Positions 35,088-44,151 are shown, numbered from the stretch's first letter. The stretch is DNA of 64,000 bases from Hymenobacter monticola (GCF_022811645.1 NZ_CP094534.1:1550001-1614000); one strand, 5' to 3'. Notes: generated by a model from the sequence alone, not told the origin. Translations and numbers: made by a program.

Positions 35088-35849
35088 TTATTCCGGCTCC
35101 GGCACAATGCCCGGCTCGTAGGCCACCTTGCTCAGAAAAAGGCCCCGCGCCGGGGCCGCGCCGCTGGCTTCCACGCGCCGCCGCGCCCACAGCAGCTCCT
35201 GAAACGCGCGCGGCGTCATCCGGCCGCGGCCCACATCGAGCAGGGTACCCACCACCAGCCGCACCATGCCGCGCACGAAGCGGTTGGCCCGGATGCGAAA
35301 CACCAAGCCGCCCGGCGCGGGGTGCCAGGCGGCTTCGTAGAGGTAGCACACGTAGTGGTTTTCGCCGCCTTTCACCTTCGAGAAAGAAGTAAAATCGAAC
35401 TGCCCTATCAGGGTAGCAGCGGCCTCGTTCATGGCCGCTACGTCGGGCGTGCGGTCCAGGTACAGGGCGTGGTCGCGCCGGAAGGGGTCGGGCGCGGGCG
35501 TGGCCACGAAATAGTCGTAGGTGCGCTCCTCGGCCGAGAAGCGGGCGTGCGCGTCGTTGGCCACGGGGTGCAGGCGCAGGGCGCCAATGTCGGCCGGCAG
35601 GGCCCGGCGCAGGCGGTAGAGCAGCACGTCGAGCGGCAGGCTTTCGGGCAGGTCAGCATCAAAATGGGCCACCTGGTGGCTGGCGTGCACGCCGGTGTCG
35701 GTGCGGCCGCTGCCCACGCAGTAAGTGGGGCGGCGCAGTATCTGGGTCAGGCAGCGGTCCACCTCGGCCTGCACGGTGGGCTGGCCGGGCTGAATCTGCC
35801 AGCCGCGGTAATGGGTGCCGTCGTAGGCAAGGTGCAGGAAGTAGCGCAT
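35088..35849 (-). CDS. truA: tRNA pseudouridine(38-40) synthase TruA
   Basis: A 253-residue pseudouridine synthase modifying positions 38-40 of the tRNA anticodon arm. The catalytic Asp is in GSGRTDTGVHA (Asp51); NRFVRGMVRLVVGTLLDVGRG, the family C-terminal motif, is intact. The start at 35849 (MRYFLHLAYDGTHYRGWQ) is the family start; a longer reading would include the promoter. The -7 element ends about seven bases before this ATG, so the mRNA may be leaderless. Confidence 0.96.
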   Translation of the reverse strand: MRYFLHLAYDGTHYRGWQIQPGQPTVQAEVDRCLTQILRRPTYCVGSGRTDTGVHASHQVAHFDADLPESLPLDVLLYRLRRALPADIGALRLHPVANDAHARFSAEERTYDYFVATPAPDPFRRDHALYLDRTPDVAAMNEAAATLIGQFDFTSFSKVKGGENHYVCYLYEAAWHPAPGGLVFRIRANRFVRGMVRLVVGTLLDVGRGRMTPRAFQELLWARRRVEASGAAPARGLFLSKVAYEPGIVPEPE

Positions 35850-35855
35850 GGGGCG

Positions 35856-35884
35856 CAAAAGTACGGCTCGGTCCAACGAGTCAA
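35856..35884 (-). promoter_or_regulatory. Promoter of truA, giving a near-leaderless mRNA
   Basis: On the minus strand TTG (35884-35882), 18 nt, TACTTTTG (35863-35856), then the truA ATG at 35849. Transcription should begin within a few bases of the start codon. Confidence 0.6.
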
Positions 35885-35892
35885 GCCGGCAA

Positions 35893-35928
35893 CAAAAAGC
35901 CCCCGCCGCCACAAAGGCAACGGGGGCT
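35893..35928 (-). terminator. Terminator for the PID-CTERM gene
   Basis: Arms 35898-35905 and 35921-35928 pair; read on the minus strand a T run follows. Confidence 0.7.
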
Positions 35929-35951
35929 TCTTCGGTTACGGGTGAGGCCGG

Positions 35952-36167
35952 CTAGCGGGCCACTTGCCGGCGCTCCCGAAGCTTCTTCAGGCCCAGGGCC
36001 ACGCCCGAGGCCAGCAGCAGCGAGGCACCGCCGTCGAGGGGCACGTCGGTGGGGGTGACGGGGGTGACGGGCGTGCCCGGGCCCGGGCCGCCCGAGCCGG
36101 GCTGGGCCTGGGCCACGGCGCCGGCCATCAGCAGGAGGGCCGCGCTCAAAAGGAAGGATTTATACAT
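35952..36167 (-). CDS. Small PID-CTERM-like sorting-signal protein
   Basis: A 71-residue exported protein: signal peptide MYKSFLLSAALLLMAGAVAQAQ, a Pro/Gly/Thr linker (about 23-43), then VPLDGGASLLLASGVALGLKKLRERR. This ending is a tripartite protein-sorting tail: motif (P-L/I-D-G-G), hydrophobic helix, then a basic cluster, as in the PID-CTERM signals of Cytophagales, which are thought to be processed by an exosortase-like enzyme. The mature protein would be almost nothing but linker. No sorting enzyme lies nearby. The start at 36167 is fixed by the signal peptide. It is 74 bp downstream of a T9SS protein. Confidence 0.78.
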   Translation of the reverse strand: MYKSFLLSAALLLMAGAVAQAQPGSGGPGPGTPVTPVTPTDVPLDGGASLLLASGVALGLKKLRERRQVAR

Positions 36168-36240
36168 GGGTTCGGAAGTTAAAAGAATGAAAGAGCCGCC
36201 AGGGGCCGCCCAAAGCAGGCGGCCCCGTTGCGACGAGTAT

Positions 36241-39200
36241 TTATTCCACCACCAGCTTCTTGGCGATGACGCCGGCACTGGTTTTCAGGTGCAGGGTGTA
36301 GACGCCCGTGGCAAGGTCAGCCAAGGGCAGGCGGTGCGCTGTGGTACCTTGGGCGGGCAAGGTCAGCGTGCGCACCGGGCGGCCCAGTACGTCCACCAGC
36401 TCCGCCGTAACGGCGGTGCGGCCGAGGGCGGCAGGCAACTCGACGAAGGCGGTGCCGGTGGCGGGGTTGGGGTAGAGGCCTACCTGGGCGGCCAGCGCGG
36501 CCGGGGCCGTGGCCAGCACGGCCTGGGGCGCAAACACCAGCTCGAAGCGGCTGGTCAGCAGCGCCGAAGCGTTGCTCACCGTGAACGAGTAGCTCGCCTG
36601 GGCGCGCAGGTCAATCACGGCGCCGCTTTGCAGGTCGCGCAGGTACACGGGCGTGGTGCCCAGGTTCAACAGTTGGACGGCGCTGAGCGTGTAGGCGCCG
36701 ACAGCGGGCACGCCCACGGCCAGCGGCACCACGCGCTGGGCGGTGCCCAGCGGCGCGCGGCCGTCGATGGACAAGCGCTGGGTGGCGCTCAGGCTCGTGC
36801 TCAGGTTTAGCCCCGAGGGGTTTGGCAGCTTCTCGGCGTCGTAGCGGGCGTCGAAGTTGTCCGTCGCGCCCTGCTCGAAGTACACAAAGGCCGCGTCGTT
36901 GACCGCACTGCCCGCGGCTTGCAGATTGAGCTCCACCAGCGGGCGGGTTTCGGTCGTGCGCTGGTAGGTGGTGGGGGTGTAGGCGGTCGGGCGCTGGCTG
37001 TTGCGGAAGGTCACCGCGCCGGCGGTCTGGCCGGTGGCCACGCGCACGAAGAAGCCCTGGCCCACGGGCAGTACGGGGCTGATGGTGCCGATGCCGTTGT
37101 TGTAGAAGCTGTAGACGCCGGTGTAGGGGTTGGCCGGGTCGTTGCTCTTGTACACGTACATCGTGCTGCCCACGTTCGGGTGGTCGTTGTCTCCTAACCG
37201 CGACCAGTCCAGAGGCGCGGGGTAGGGGTTGCCGAGCAGGGCGTAGCCCGCGTCGGGGGCCGTGGCGTCGGCATTGCGGGCTACGTTCACGGTCATGTCG
37301 CCGTTGTTGAGCGCGCCGGTGAAGTTCCAGGTCTGGCCGCCGCCGATGAGGACGGTGTAGCCCCGACCCACGGCCAGCGGGTCGCTGGTGGTGTTGGGCG
37401 AGAACCAGCCCTTGTCGAAAGCGTTCAGGTTGTTGTTCGTGGTGGCCAAACGGCTTTGGTCGTAGCCGTACACGGTGGGGAAGGACTGCACGAGCAGCGG
37501 CGTGGCCGAGGTGTTGTAGGCCGGGTTCACCACGGGCGTGAAGCCACTCGTCGTCAGGCTGGCCACCGTGGCATTGCCCACCGCCGCCGAGACGTGGCGG
37601 TAGCCCAGGTTGGGGTTCAGGCTCGGGTCGATGTAGCGCTGCACCGTCACGGTGCCGTTCACCACGTTGCCGCCGTTGTTCACCACCATGGCCGTGCCGC
37701 TGGCGTTGGACTGCAGGGTGAAGGCGTTACCGTTGGTCGTGAAGTTGCCGTCGAGCGTGAGCACGCGCTGTACCGTCGCGCCGGCCGAGGTGGCCAGCAG
37801 CGCGCCGTTGGCGCCCACCGTCAGGTTCCAGAAGCGGGCCGTGCCGCTGCCCACGATGCTACTAAATGCCGTGGCGCCCAGGCTCACCGTGCCGCCCGTG
37901 GGCTGGAACGTGCCGTTGTTGGTCAGGTCAGCCGCGATGGCCATCGTGCCGCCCGTTTGGGTGAGGGCGGCCCCTGCGTCAATGGTCAGGCTGCGCATGA
38001 CAGCCGTGCCGTTGGTGATGAGCGGGAAAGTCGGCACCGAAGCGGGGATGGTTACATCCAGCGTGCTGGCGGGCACGCCTGCCGTCCAGTTGCCGGCCGT
38101 ATACCAGTCGTTGTTCACCGCCCCCGTCCAAGTCGTGGCCGCGGCCACAACGCTAAAGGCCAGCCCGTTGCTAGTGCCGCCGCTCGTCGTCACCGTTACC
38201 AGGCCGCTGCTGGCGCCGATGGGCACGGTGGCCGTCACGGTGGTGGCATTTACTACGGCGAAGGTGGCGGCCGCCGTTCCGTTAAAGCTCACCCCAGTGG
38301 CTCCCGTCAAGTTGGAGCCCGTGAGCGTCACACCCGCGCCCACCGGCCCACTGCCGGCGCTTATGCCAACGAGGGTGGGTGCGGCGGGCACGGTCGTGGT
38401 GTTCAGCAGTACCCCAACCGTACTAGTACCTGCCGCAAGCAGGTCCGGCTTGCCGTCGCCATTCACATCGGCCACCGCAACGTCGCAATGCCGCACTGGC
38501 CCCGCCGGGCTAATAGGCCCTCCTGTTGTGCTGTACAAACTGAAGGCGCCGAAGGTGCCATTGCCGTTGCCCACTAGCACCGAGGCAGAATTGGTGTTTG
38601 AATTGGCTGTAATCAGGTCTAGATTGCTGTCGCCATTTACGTCGGCCGCGACAATTTTTTTGGGGCCATCTCCCGTGATGCCGAAAGCACAGACGCAATT
38701 CCCCGTACCAAAATTAGCAGGGGGGCCAAAGCTGCCCGTGCCCGTACCCAATAACACCCCGGCCGTGGAATTGCCCACGTTAGCCGTAAGCACGTCCAAC
38801 TGACCATCGTTGTTTACGTCGGCTATAGCCAGCCCTTGAGGAACACTGCCTACTCCTGGCACTACTCCTGTAACGAAAGTATTTCCTCCGCTAAAGCGGC
38901 CCGTGCCCGTACCCAGCATTACCTTGACCGTATAATACGAGTTGGTAATAACCACGTCTAGCTTACCATCGTTGTTCACGTCGGCCACCGCCAAGTGTTC
39001 GGGACTGCCCTGATAGTACTGGACCACTGCTTGGAAGGTGCCATTGCCATTGCCCAATAGCACCGAAACGAAGCCGTTGTATTTATCAGTTGTAATTACG
39101 TCCAGATTGCCGTCGCCATTTAGGTCAGCCACCCCCAAGTCATCAAGAATACTATTCGGTCCTGTGCTGAATGAAGTAATGGCGCCGAAGGCCCCATTTC

Positions 39201-39456
39201 CATTGCCCAATAGGACCGAAACAGAGCTGTTGCCATTATCGGCTATAATCAGGTCCAGCTTGCCGTCGTTGTTCACGTCGGCCGCTACAATACCACTGGA
39301 GGGGAAGTTGGTTGCGATGCCGTACGTCACGGCGGGCGCAAAGCTGGCCGGCGTCTGAGCCTGCACCGCGCCGGCCGTAGCCAGTCCCAGCGCCAGTGCT
39401 ACCACAGGGCTTGCCAGCCGCGCGGGCAGGCACCGAAAGGAGGATAATTGCTTCAT
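36241..39456 (-). CDS. FG-GAP/VCBS-repeat T9SS type-A surface protein with IPT/TIG domain
   Basis: A 1071-residue exported protein. Signal peptide ends about GAVQAQ (residue 34). Residues 36-350 hold six FG-GAP/VCBS beta-propeller units, each with a Dx(N/D)xDG calcium loop (ADVNNDGKLDLIIAD, DLNGDGNLDVITTD, DVNNDGKLDVVITN and so on). An IPT/TIG Ig-like domain follows (about 350-435, VGISAGSGPVGAGVTLTG), then a long beta region, and a T9SS type-A sorting domain (QVGLYPNPATGTAFVELP to GVIAKKLVVE). It is probably secreted to the cell surface. A frameshifted relative lies at 40710. Confidence 0.92.
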   Translation of the reverse strand: MKQLSSFRCLPARLASPVVALALGLATAGAVQAQTPASFAPAVTYGIATNFPSSGIVAADVNNDGKLDLIIADNGNSSVSVLLGNGNGAFGAITSFSTGPNSILDDLGVADLNGDGNLDVITTDKYNGFVSVLLGNGNGTFQAVVQYYQGSPEHLAVADVNNDGKLDVVITNSYYTVKVMLGTGTGRFSGGNTFVTGVVPGVGSVPQGLAIADVNNDGQLDVLTANVGNSTAGVLLGTGTGSFGPPANFGTGNCVCAFGITGDGPKKIVAADVNGDSNLDLITANSNTNSASVLVGNGNGTFGAFSLYSTTGGPISPAGPVRHCDVAVADVNGDGKPDLLAAGTSTVGVLLNTTTVPAAPTLVGISAGSGPVGAGVTLTGSNLTGATGVSFNGTAAATFAVVNATTVTATVPIGASSGLVTVTTSGGTSNGLAFSVVAAATTWTGAVNNDWYTAGNWTAGVPASTLDVTIPASVPTFPLITNGTAVMRSLTIDAGAALTQTGGTMAIAADLTNNGTFQPTGGTVSLGATAFSSIVGSGTARFWNLTVGANGALLATSAGATVQRVLTLDGNFTTNGNAFTLQSNASGTAMVVNNGGNVVNGTVTVQRYIDPSLNPNLGYRHVSAAVGNATVASLTTSGFTPVVNPAYNTSATPLLVQSFPTVYGYDQSRLATTNNNLNAFDKGWFSPNTTSDPLAVGRGYTVLIGGGQTWNFTGALNNGDMTVNVARNADATAPDAGYALLGNPYPAPLDWSRLGDNDHPNVGSTMYVYKSNDPANPYTGVYSFYNNGIGTISPVLPVGQGFFVRVATGQTAGAVTFRNSQRPTAYTPTTYQRTTETRPLVELNLQAAGSAVNDAAFVYFEQGATDNFDARYDAEKLPNPSGLNLSTSLSATQRLSIDGRAPLGTAQRVVPLAVGVPAVGAYTLSAVQLLNLGTTPVYLRDLQSGAVIDLRAQASYSFTVSNASALLTSRFELVFAPQAVLATAPAALAAQVGLYPNPATGTAFVELPAALGRTAVTAELVDVLGRPVRTLTLPAQGTTAHRLPLADLATGVYTLHLKTSAGVIAKKLVVE

Positions 39457-39989
39457 GCGGAATAAGTAAAACAGTAGTTAATCTGATGCCGAGCATCCGC
39501 GCAGCCTGATAAAGGTCGGCAGCAAAGATTAGGTATTGAATGAAAGAAACATGTTTATTTATCGCTGTCCCGGCGCGGGTGGGACACCCCGCGGCCTCGG
39601 CAAGGGCGCAGCCACCGTTATTTGGGCATTATGCCGCGCCGGCGAAGACGCCCTTGCCATTAGTAGGGTGTTGTCATGCCGCTTCGGCAAAAGGCGCTCT
39701 ATCGGCATTAGGGCATCATGCTGCTTCGGCGAATGGGCTCCTGATTCCGGCAAAGCATCCTGCCGTAGCAGCGAAGGCGGCCCTGCCCCGAGCAGCTGGC
39801 CCCTTGGTTCCCACACCACGGGCCTTGCGGCAGCTAAGTTGCTGGCGTTCCAGGTGCAGCCGACGCATATATTGATAAACAATCGTGTCTTTGCGGGGCG
39901 TTTGTGCCTGCAATGCACCGTCCCATTTCCCGGCGCGCAATCTACCCATATTCGAACCGACCTCCTTCTTCGTCCCCTATTTTTTCGCC
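39457..39989. other. Gene-poor stretch with a tandem repeat
   Basis: Between the FG-GAP gene start and the decayed gene at 39990 I see no clear gene. The stretch holds the five-unit repeat at 39582-39797 and several long open frames on both strands that the GC-rich repeat itself explains. Confidence 0.6.
39582..39797. repeat. Degenerate tandem repeat, five units of 42-45 bp, in frame
   Basis: Units begin at 39582, 39624, 39666, 39711 and 39753 (steps 42, 42, 45, 42, all multiples of three). Each contains a version of GGCATCATGCTGCTTCGGC. On the plus strand, in the frame of the ATG at 39540 (open to 39875, 111 codons), each unit reads as a 14- or 15-residue peptide of pattern (G/K)HxAAxA(K/N) followed by a hydrophobic stretch. 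The minus strand is also open and repeated. Whether it is translated cannot be told. Confidence 0.6.
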
Positions 39990-40631
39990 ACCAAGGACGT
40001 GACCCTGCCGCGCCTGCATAACTTCTCCGTCGATGCCATCCAGCGCCTCGGCCTCGACAACCCCAGCGGCGTGTTCACGGCGCTCACGGCCCGCTACACC
40101 GCTTTGTTTGGCGCCTAGGCCACCGATGTTGGTACCAGCCAGCTCCGCACCCACGCCCAGCAGATATGGAACCCCTCGCCGACCTGCAGCACCAGTTCGA
40201 CGAAGACAAGGAACTGCTCAACTACGAGTCCACGAAAATGCCCACCATCCGCCATGATTTCTTTCCCAACGGCCGCAAGGAGTACGCCCAGACCACCCTG
40301 CTCACCGCTGAGCTGCTGCTGGCCCGCGCCGCCAAAGCCGCCACCCACGCCAAAACCCTGGGCGCCGACTTTGGCACCACCCGCCACACCGGCTTCCGTG
40401 ACGCCTTCCGCGACGGCACCGGCTAGGGCGACGAGAAAAATGCCCAAGCCCGCGCCCAGGCCCAGGGTCACCGCCGGGCCCTCACCCTGGTGCCTCACCT
40501 ATACCGTGAAGCTGGTGGCCGCCCAATTCCCGCGCAACGAGGCCCGCGACGCCGACTGCTTGCGTCTGGGCCTACTGAAAGCCCCAGCTAAAGCCACTAA
40601 GACCGAGAAGAACGCCAAGGCCAACGCCTAG
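39990..40631 (+). pseudogene. Decayed gene for a hypothetical protein (two stops, two frameshifts)
   Basis: Protein-like text runs on across frame changes. One frame gives VTLPRLHNFSVDAIQRLGLD to LFGA then a TAG (40116-40118) and continues ATDVGTSQLRTHAQQIW; at about 40165 the text moves frame to PLADLQHQFDEDKELLNYES and on to a second TAG (40424-40426), then GDEKNAQARAQ; a further frame gives YTVKLVAAQFPRN to KNAKANA. Two in-frame TAG codons could hint at readthrough, but the frame changes make decay the better reading. Original length about 210 residues; function unknown. A strong terminator follows. Confidence 0.65.
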
Positions 40632-40653
40632 CTTATCAGTCGTCGCCCGCACG

Positions 40654-40689
40654 AAAAAGCCCCTACCGGGTGTCCGATAGGGGCTTTTT
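40654..40689. terminator. Bidirectional terminator
   Basis: Arms 40654-40665 and 40678-40689 pair exactly (12 bases) with A5 and T5 ends; it lies between two convergent (both broken) genes. Confidence 0.85.
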
Positions 40690-40709
40690 GCTGTAGGTAC
40701 GAGGGGCTG

Positions 40710-42110
40710 CTACTGCACCACCACGCGCTTGGTAACGGTGCCCGCACTCGTGGTCAGGCGCAGCGAGTACACGCCCGGCGCCAGCCCATTGGTTAGAACC
40801 TGGAAGCTGGGGCCGGCCACGGCGGGGCGGCGCACCACCTGGCCCAGCGCGTTGAGCAATTCGGCCGAGGTGGCGGCCCTGCCGGCCGGCAGCGTCACGG
40901 CGAAGGCCTCGTGGGCGGGGTTGGGGGCGAGGGCGATGTCAGAGGGGGAGGCGGGGCGGGCGGTGGCCAGCGGGGTGTAGGTGCCGGTGTTGAGGAGGAC
41001 GGAGACAGTGTTGGAATTAGTATTAGCCGTGACGATGTCCAGGCGACCATCGCCATTTAAGTCGCGAAGTGCCAGGCTGCGGGGATTGGCCCCGGTGGAA
41101 TAATCCGTCTTAAGCCCGAAAATGCCACCCGGTAAGCCCAACAGGACTGAGGCAGTACCGGCGGAAGTGCTGCTGGCAACGATGTCCAGAAGCCCGTCAC
41201 CATTCACGTCTCCCAATGCCAAACCAGAAGGATATGGCCCAGTGGGATAATCGACTTTGGGACTGAAGCCCCCACCCGACGAGCCCAGCAACACGGAAAC
41301 GGATTGTCCCTGCAGATTAGCCGTGACCACATCCAGGCGGCCATCGCCATTCACATCGCTCAGCGCCGGACACGTGGGCTCGGACCCTGTTGGGTAATCG
41401 GCAGCCGCGCCAAAGCCCCCGGTAGCCAACCTAGGCAAAACCGATATGGTGGCGGCGTTCGCCGTAATAAGGTCAAGTCGGCCGTCGCCGTTCATATCGC
41501 CCAGCGCTGCGCGGGTGGGTCTTTCCCCCATCGGATAATTAACCGCAGGGGCAAGATTACCGCCACCAAGGTTCAGCAAAACCGAGACATCGCCGGGGGT
41601 GTAAATGTTGGCGCTGACATTAACCGCAATAACATCGAGCCGTCCATCGCCATCGACGTCGTCCAGCGCGACATCAGCTACTGATTTTCCAGTGAAATAA
41701 TCGGCCTGAAGGCCGAAACCGCCACTTGGCAACCCTGGCAGTATCGACACGGCGCGCGTTAAAATTAGCCACGACAACATCGAGCCTTCCATCGCCATTG
41801 ATGTCGCCCAACACCAGCTGGTGAGGAACGGAGGTGGTTGTGAAATCAGCTTTGGGACCAAATCCTCCGCCTGCCTGACCCGGCAACACAGAAGCCATAG
41901 CGGTGGTCCCGCTGCCCGTCACCATGTCCAGCCGTCCGTCGCCATTGACGTCGCCCAGCGCTACACAGTTAGGAGCTGTCCCCGTGGGAAAGTCGATTTT
42001 GGGCGCAAAGCTTTGCCCCCAGGCCACCGGCCCCGCCGCGCCCAGCGCCAGCAGCAGCGCCGTGCGTAGCTGAAGAAACGATTCGCGGTAGAAGTAAAAA
42101 AGTGTTTCAT
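40710..42110 (-). pseudogene. Frameshifted FG-GAP/VCBS T9SS type-A protein gene
   Basis: Three reading frames must be joined. The ATG at 42110 gives MKHFF and then loses frame in a run of six T (minus strand, about 42097-42102); one more T would join it to RESFLQLRTALLLALGAAGPVAWGQ, a signal peptide that otherwise has no start codon. After two FG-GAP units the frame changes again near 41758 (between VVVANFN and AVSILPGLPSGGFG), after which five more units and a T9SS type-A tail (LAPNPAHEAFAVTLP to TVTKRVVVQ) are open to 40710. The repaired protein would be about 465 residues with seven propeller units. Decay, phase variation or assembly error are all possible. Confidence 0.8.
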
Positions 42111-42167
42111 GCTGGGAAAAGAAAAAGGAATGTTGAGGTAGCGAAAGATACGCTGTTTCAAGACATA

Positions 42168-42212
42168 ACAAAGCCCGCCCAACTACGCAATGCGCAGCCG
42201 GACGGGCTTTGT
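42168..42212 (-). terminator. Terminator-like hairpin after the thiolase gene
   Basis: Twelve-base arms (42168-42179 and about 42200-42212) pair with one mismatch; it lies 20 bp past the thiolase stop. Confidence 0.6.
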
Positions 42213-42232
42213 TTTCAAGGATTTGGCGAAAA

Positions 42233-43438
42233 CTATAGCTTCTCGTAAACCACGGCCGCGCCCTGGCCCACGCCCACGCACATGGTGGCCAGGCCGTAGC
42301 GCATGCCCTCGCCGCGGCGGTGCATCTCGTGCAGCAGCGTGGCCGTGATGCGCGCACCCGAGCTGCCCAGCGGGTGGCCCAGGGCAATGCTGCCGCCGTT
42401 CACGTTCACCTTGGCCATGTCCATGCCCAGCTCGCGCACGCAAGCAATGCTCTGCGCCGCGAAGGCTTCGTTGAGCTCAATCAAATCGATGTCAGCCATC
42501 GTGAGGCCGGCGCGCTGCAGCACCTTATGGGTTGCCGGAATGGGGCCCAGGCCCATCACCGCCGGGTCGACGCCCGCCACGGCCGAGGCCACTACCCGCG
42601 CCATGGGCTTGAGGTCGTAGCGTTTCAGGGCTTCCTCGCTCACCACCAGCACGGCCGCCGCGCCGTCGTTGATGCCGGCCGAGTTGCCGGCCGTCACCGT
42701 GCCGCCCTCGGGCTGGAAGGCGGGCTTGAGCGTGGCCAGCTTCTCAATGGACGAGAAGCGCGGCTGCTCGTCGGTGTCAAACAAAGCCGTGTCGCCCTTC
42801 GGGTTCGGGATGAACACGGGCACGATTTCCTTGCGGAAGCGGCCCTTTTCCAGCGCCCGCGCATACTTGCGCTGGCTCTCGAAGGCGAAGGCGTCCTGCT
42901 CCTCGCGGGTGATGCCGTACTGCTTGGCCACGTTCTCGGCCGTCTGGCCCATGGCAAAGGGGTAGTGCAGCTTGCTCAGCTTGGGGTTCACAAAGCGCCA
43001 GCCCAGGGTGGTGTCGTGGGCCGTGAGCTCGCGCCCGAAGGCCGACTCCGACTTGGCCATCACAAAGGGCGCGCGCGTCATGCTTTCGGCGCCGCCGGCC
43101 AGGTACACGTCGCCCTCGCCGCACTTCACGGCCCGGGCCGCGTCCATGATGCTTTGCAGGCCCGAGGCGCAAAGGCGGTTCACGGTGTTGCCGGGCACTG
43201 TTATCGGAAGGCCGGCCAGCAGCGCCGCCATGCGGGCCACGTTGCGGTTGTCTTCCCCGGCTTGGTTGGCGGCGCCGATGATGACGTCCTCCACAGCGGC
43301 TTTATCAACGGATGGGTTGCGGCGCATCAGTTCACGCAGAACGTGGGCGGCCAAATCATCGGGGCGGACGCTGCTCAGCGCGCCGGCAAATTTTCCAATC
43401 GGGGTACGCACCGCGTCCACGATATATGCAGTTGGCAT
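42233..43438 (-). CDS. Thiolase (acetyl-CoA C-acyltransferase; 3-oxoadipyl-CoA thiolase-like)
   Basis: A 401-residue thiolase of full length. The nucleophile Cys90 is in [16 protein letters not shown]; the [23 protein letters not shown] and CVGVGQGAA motifs supply the remaining active-site His and Cys. The N-terminal run [20 protein letters not shown] and the [14 protein letters not shown] segment are very like PcaF/PaaJ 3-oxoadipyl-CoA thiolases, but no aromatic-degradation gene is adjacent, so it may equally serve fatty-acid beta-oxidation. The start at 43438 ([15 protein letters not shown]) is the family start. It is divergent from the DUF4293 gene. Confidence 0.93.
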   Translation of the reverse strand: MPTAYIVDAVRTPIGKFAGALSSVRPDDLAAHVLRELMRRNPSVDKAAVEDVIIGAANQAGEDNRNVARMAALLAGLPITVPGNTVNRLCASGLQSIMDAARAVKCGEGDVYLAGGAESMTRAPFVMAKSESAFGRELTAHDTTLGWRFVNPKLSKLHYPFAMGQTAENVAKQYGITREEQDAFAFESQRKYARALEKGRFRKEIVPVFIPNPKGDTALFDTDEQPRFSSIEKLATLKPAFQPEGGTVTAGNSAGINDGAAAVLVVSEEALKRYDLKPMARVVASAVAGVDPAVMGLGPIPATHKVLQRAGLTMADIDLIELNEAFAAQSIACVRELGMDMAKVNVNGGSIALGHPLGSSGARITATLLHEMHRRGEGMRYGLATMCVGVGQGAAVVYEKL

Positions 43439-43475
43439 TAGGGGTAACAATAGCGGCGCAAGCGCCGGATGAGAC

Positions 43476-43483
43476 TAAATTTG
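43476..43483 (+). promoter_or_regulatory. Probable -7 promoter element (TAAATTTG)
   Basis: Full match to TAnnTTTG, 45 bp upstream of the DUF4293 start. No TTG at the expected -33 distance. Confidence 0.4.
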
Positions 43484-43527
43484 TGGCCCCGGCACCCGCC
43501 CGGACCTTTTTCTTTATTACAACAAAG

Positions 43528-44001
43528 ATGATACAAAGAATTCAAAGCGTATTTCTGCTCCTGCTGGCCCTAGCCATGCTCAGCGTGCTGGCCCTGCCGC
43601 TGTGGCACAAAGTCGACGGCCTCACCCACCAGGAGCTTACCCTCACGGCCTTCGGCTTCCAGGCCGAAGGCTGGCAACTGCCGGCCGGCCAGGGCCCGGT
43701 GTGGCTGATTGGCGCCTTGGCCGCCGCCTCGGCCGCCGTGGCTGCGTTCGAGATTTTTCAGTTTAAAACCCGCGCCCGGCAGCTCATGCTCGGTGCCCTC
43801 AACCTGCTGCTCATCGTGGCCACGCTGGGTGCCATGTTCTACTTCTCCAGCAAGGGCGAGCAACTGCTCAACATCAAGCTCGAAGGCCAGTACCTGCCCG
43901 GCTTCTACTTGCCCACGCTCGCCCTGCTCCTCAACCTGCTGGCCAACCGCTTCATTCGCCGCGACGAGCAGCTGGTGCGTAGCATGGACCGCCTGCGCTA
44001 A
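43528..44001 (+). CDS. DUF4293 family membrane protein
   Basis: A 157-residue protein starting MIQRIQSVFLLLLALAM with four hydrophobic segments (about 5-25, 52-72, 85-105, 118-138), the layout of DUF4293 proteins found throughout Bacteroidota. The MIQRIQSxFLLL start is nearly invariant in this family and fixes the start codon. Function unknown. It is followed by a strong terminator and an inverted repeat. Confidence 0.9.
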   Translation: MIQRIQSVFLLLLALAMLSVLALPLWHKVDGLTHQELTLTAFGFQAEGWQLPAGQGPVWLIGALAAASAAVAAFEIFQFKTRARQLMLGALNLLLIVATLGAMFYFSSKGEQLLNIKLEGQYLPGFYLPTLALLLNLLANRFIRRDEQLVRSMDRLR

Positions 44002-44020
44002 GCAAAAGTTAACAACAACA

Positions 44021-44056
44021 AAAAGGCAGCCGTGGTATCCACGGCTGCCTTTTTGT
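44021..44056 (+). terminator. Rho-independent terminator
   Basis: Arms 44024-44035 and about 44040-44052 pair, with A5 before and T5 after; 20 bp past the DUF4293 stop. Confidence 0.85.
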
Positions 44057-44058
44057 TT

Positions 44059-44146
44059 GTAGCGCGAACTCTGTAGCTCGCGTACCTAAACGATACCCGA
44101 ACAGTGCGAGCGGCGCGGGGCACGCGAACTACAAAGTTCGCGCTAC
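44059..44146. repeat. Intergenic inverted repeat, GTAGCGCGAACT type
   Basis: Arms 44059-44084 and 44121-44146 (26 bp) pair with about three mismatches. Each arm is itself partly palindromic (GCGCGAACT...AGCTCGCG). It lies between convergent genes, just after a terminator. Confidence 0.8.
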
Positions 44147-44151
44147 GGCCA

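Noticed and set aside
39582..39797. CRISPR array
   Set aside because: The units are contiguous and diverged, with no constant repeat and unique spacers, and no cas gene is present.
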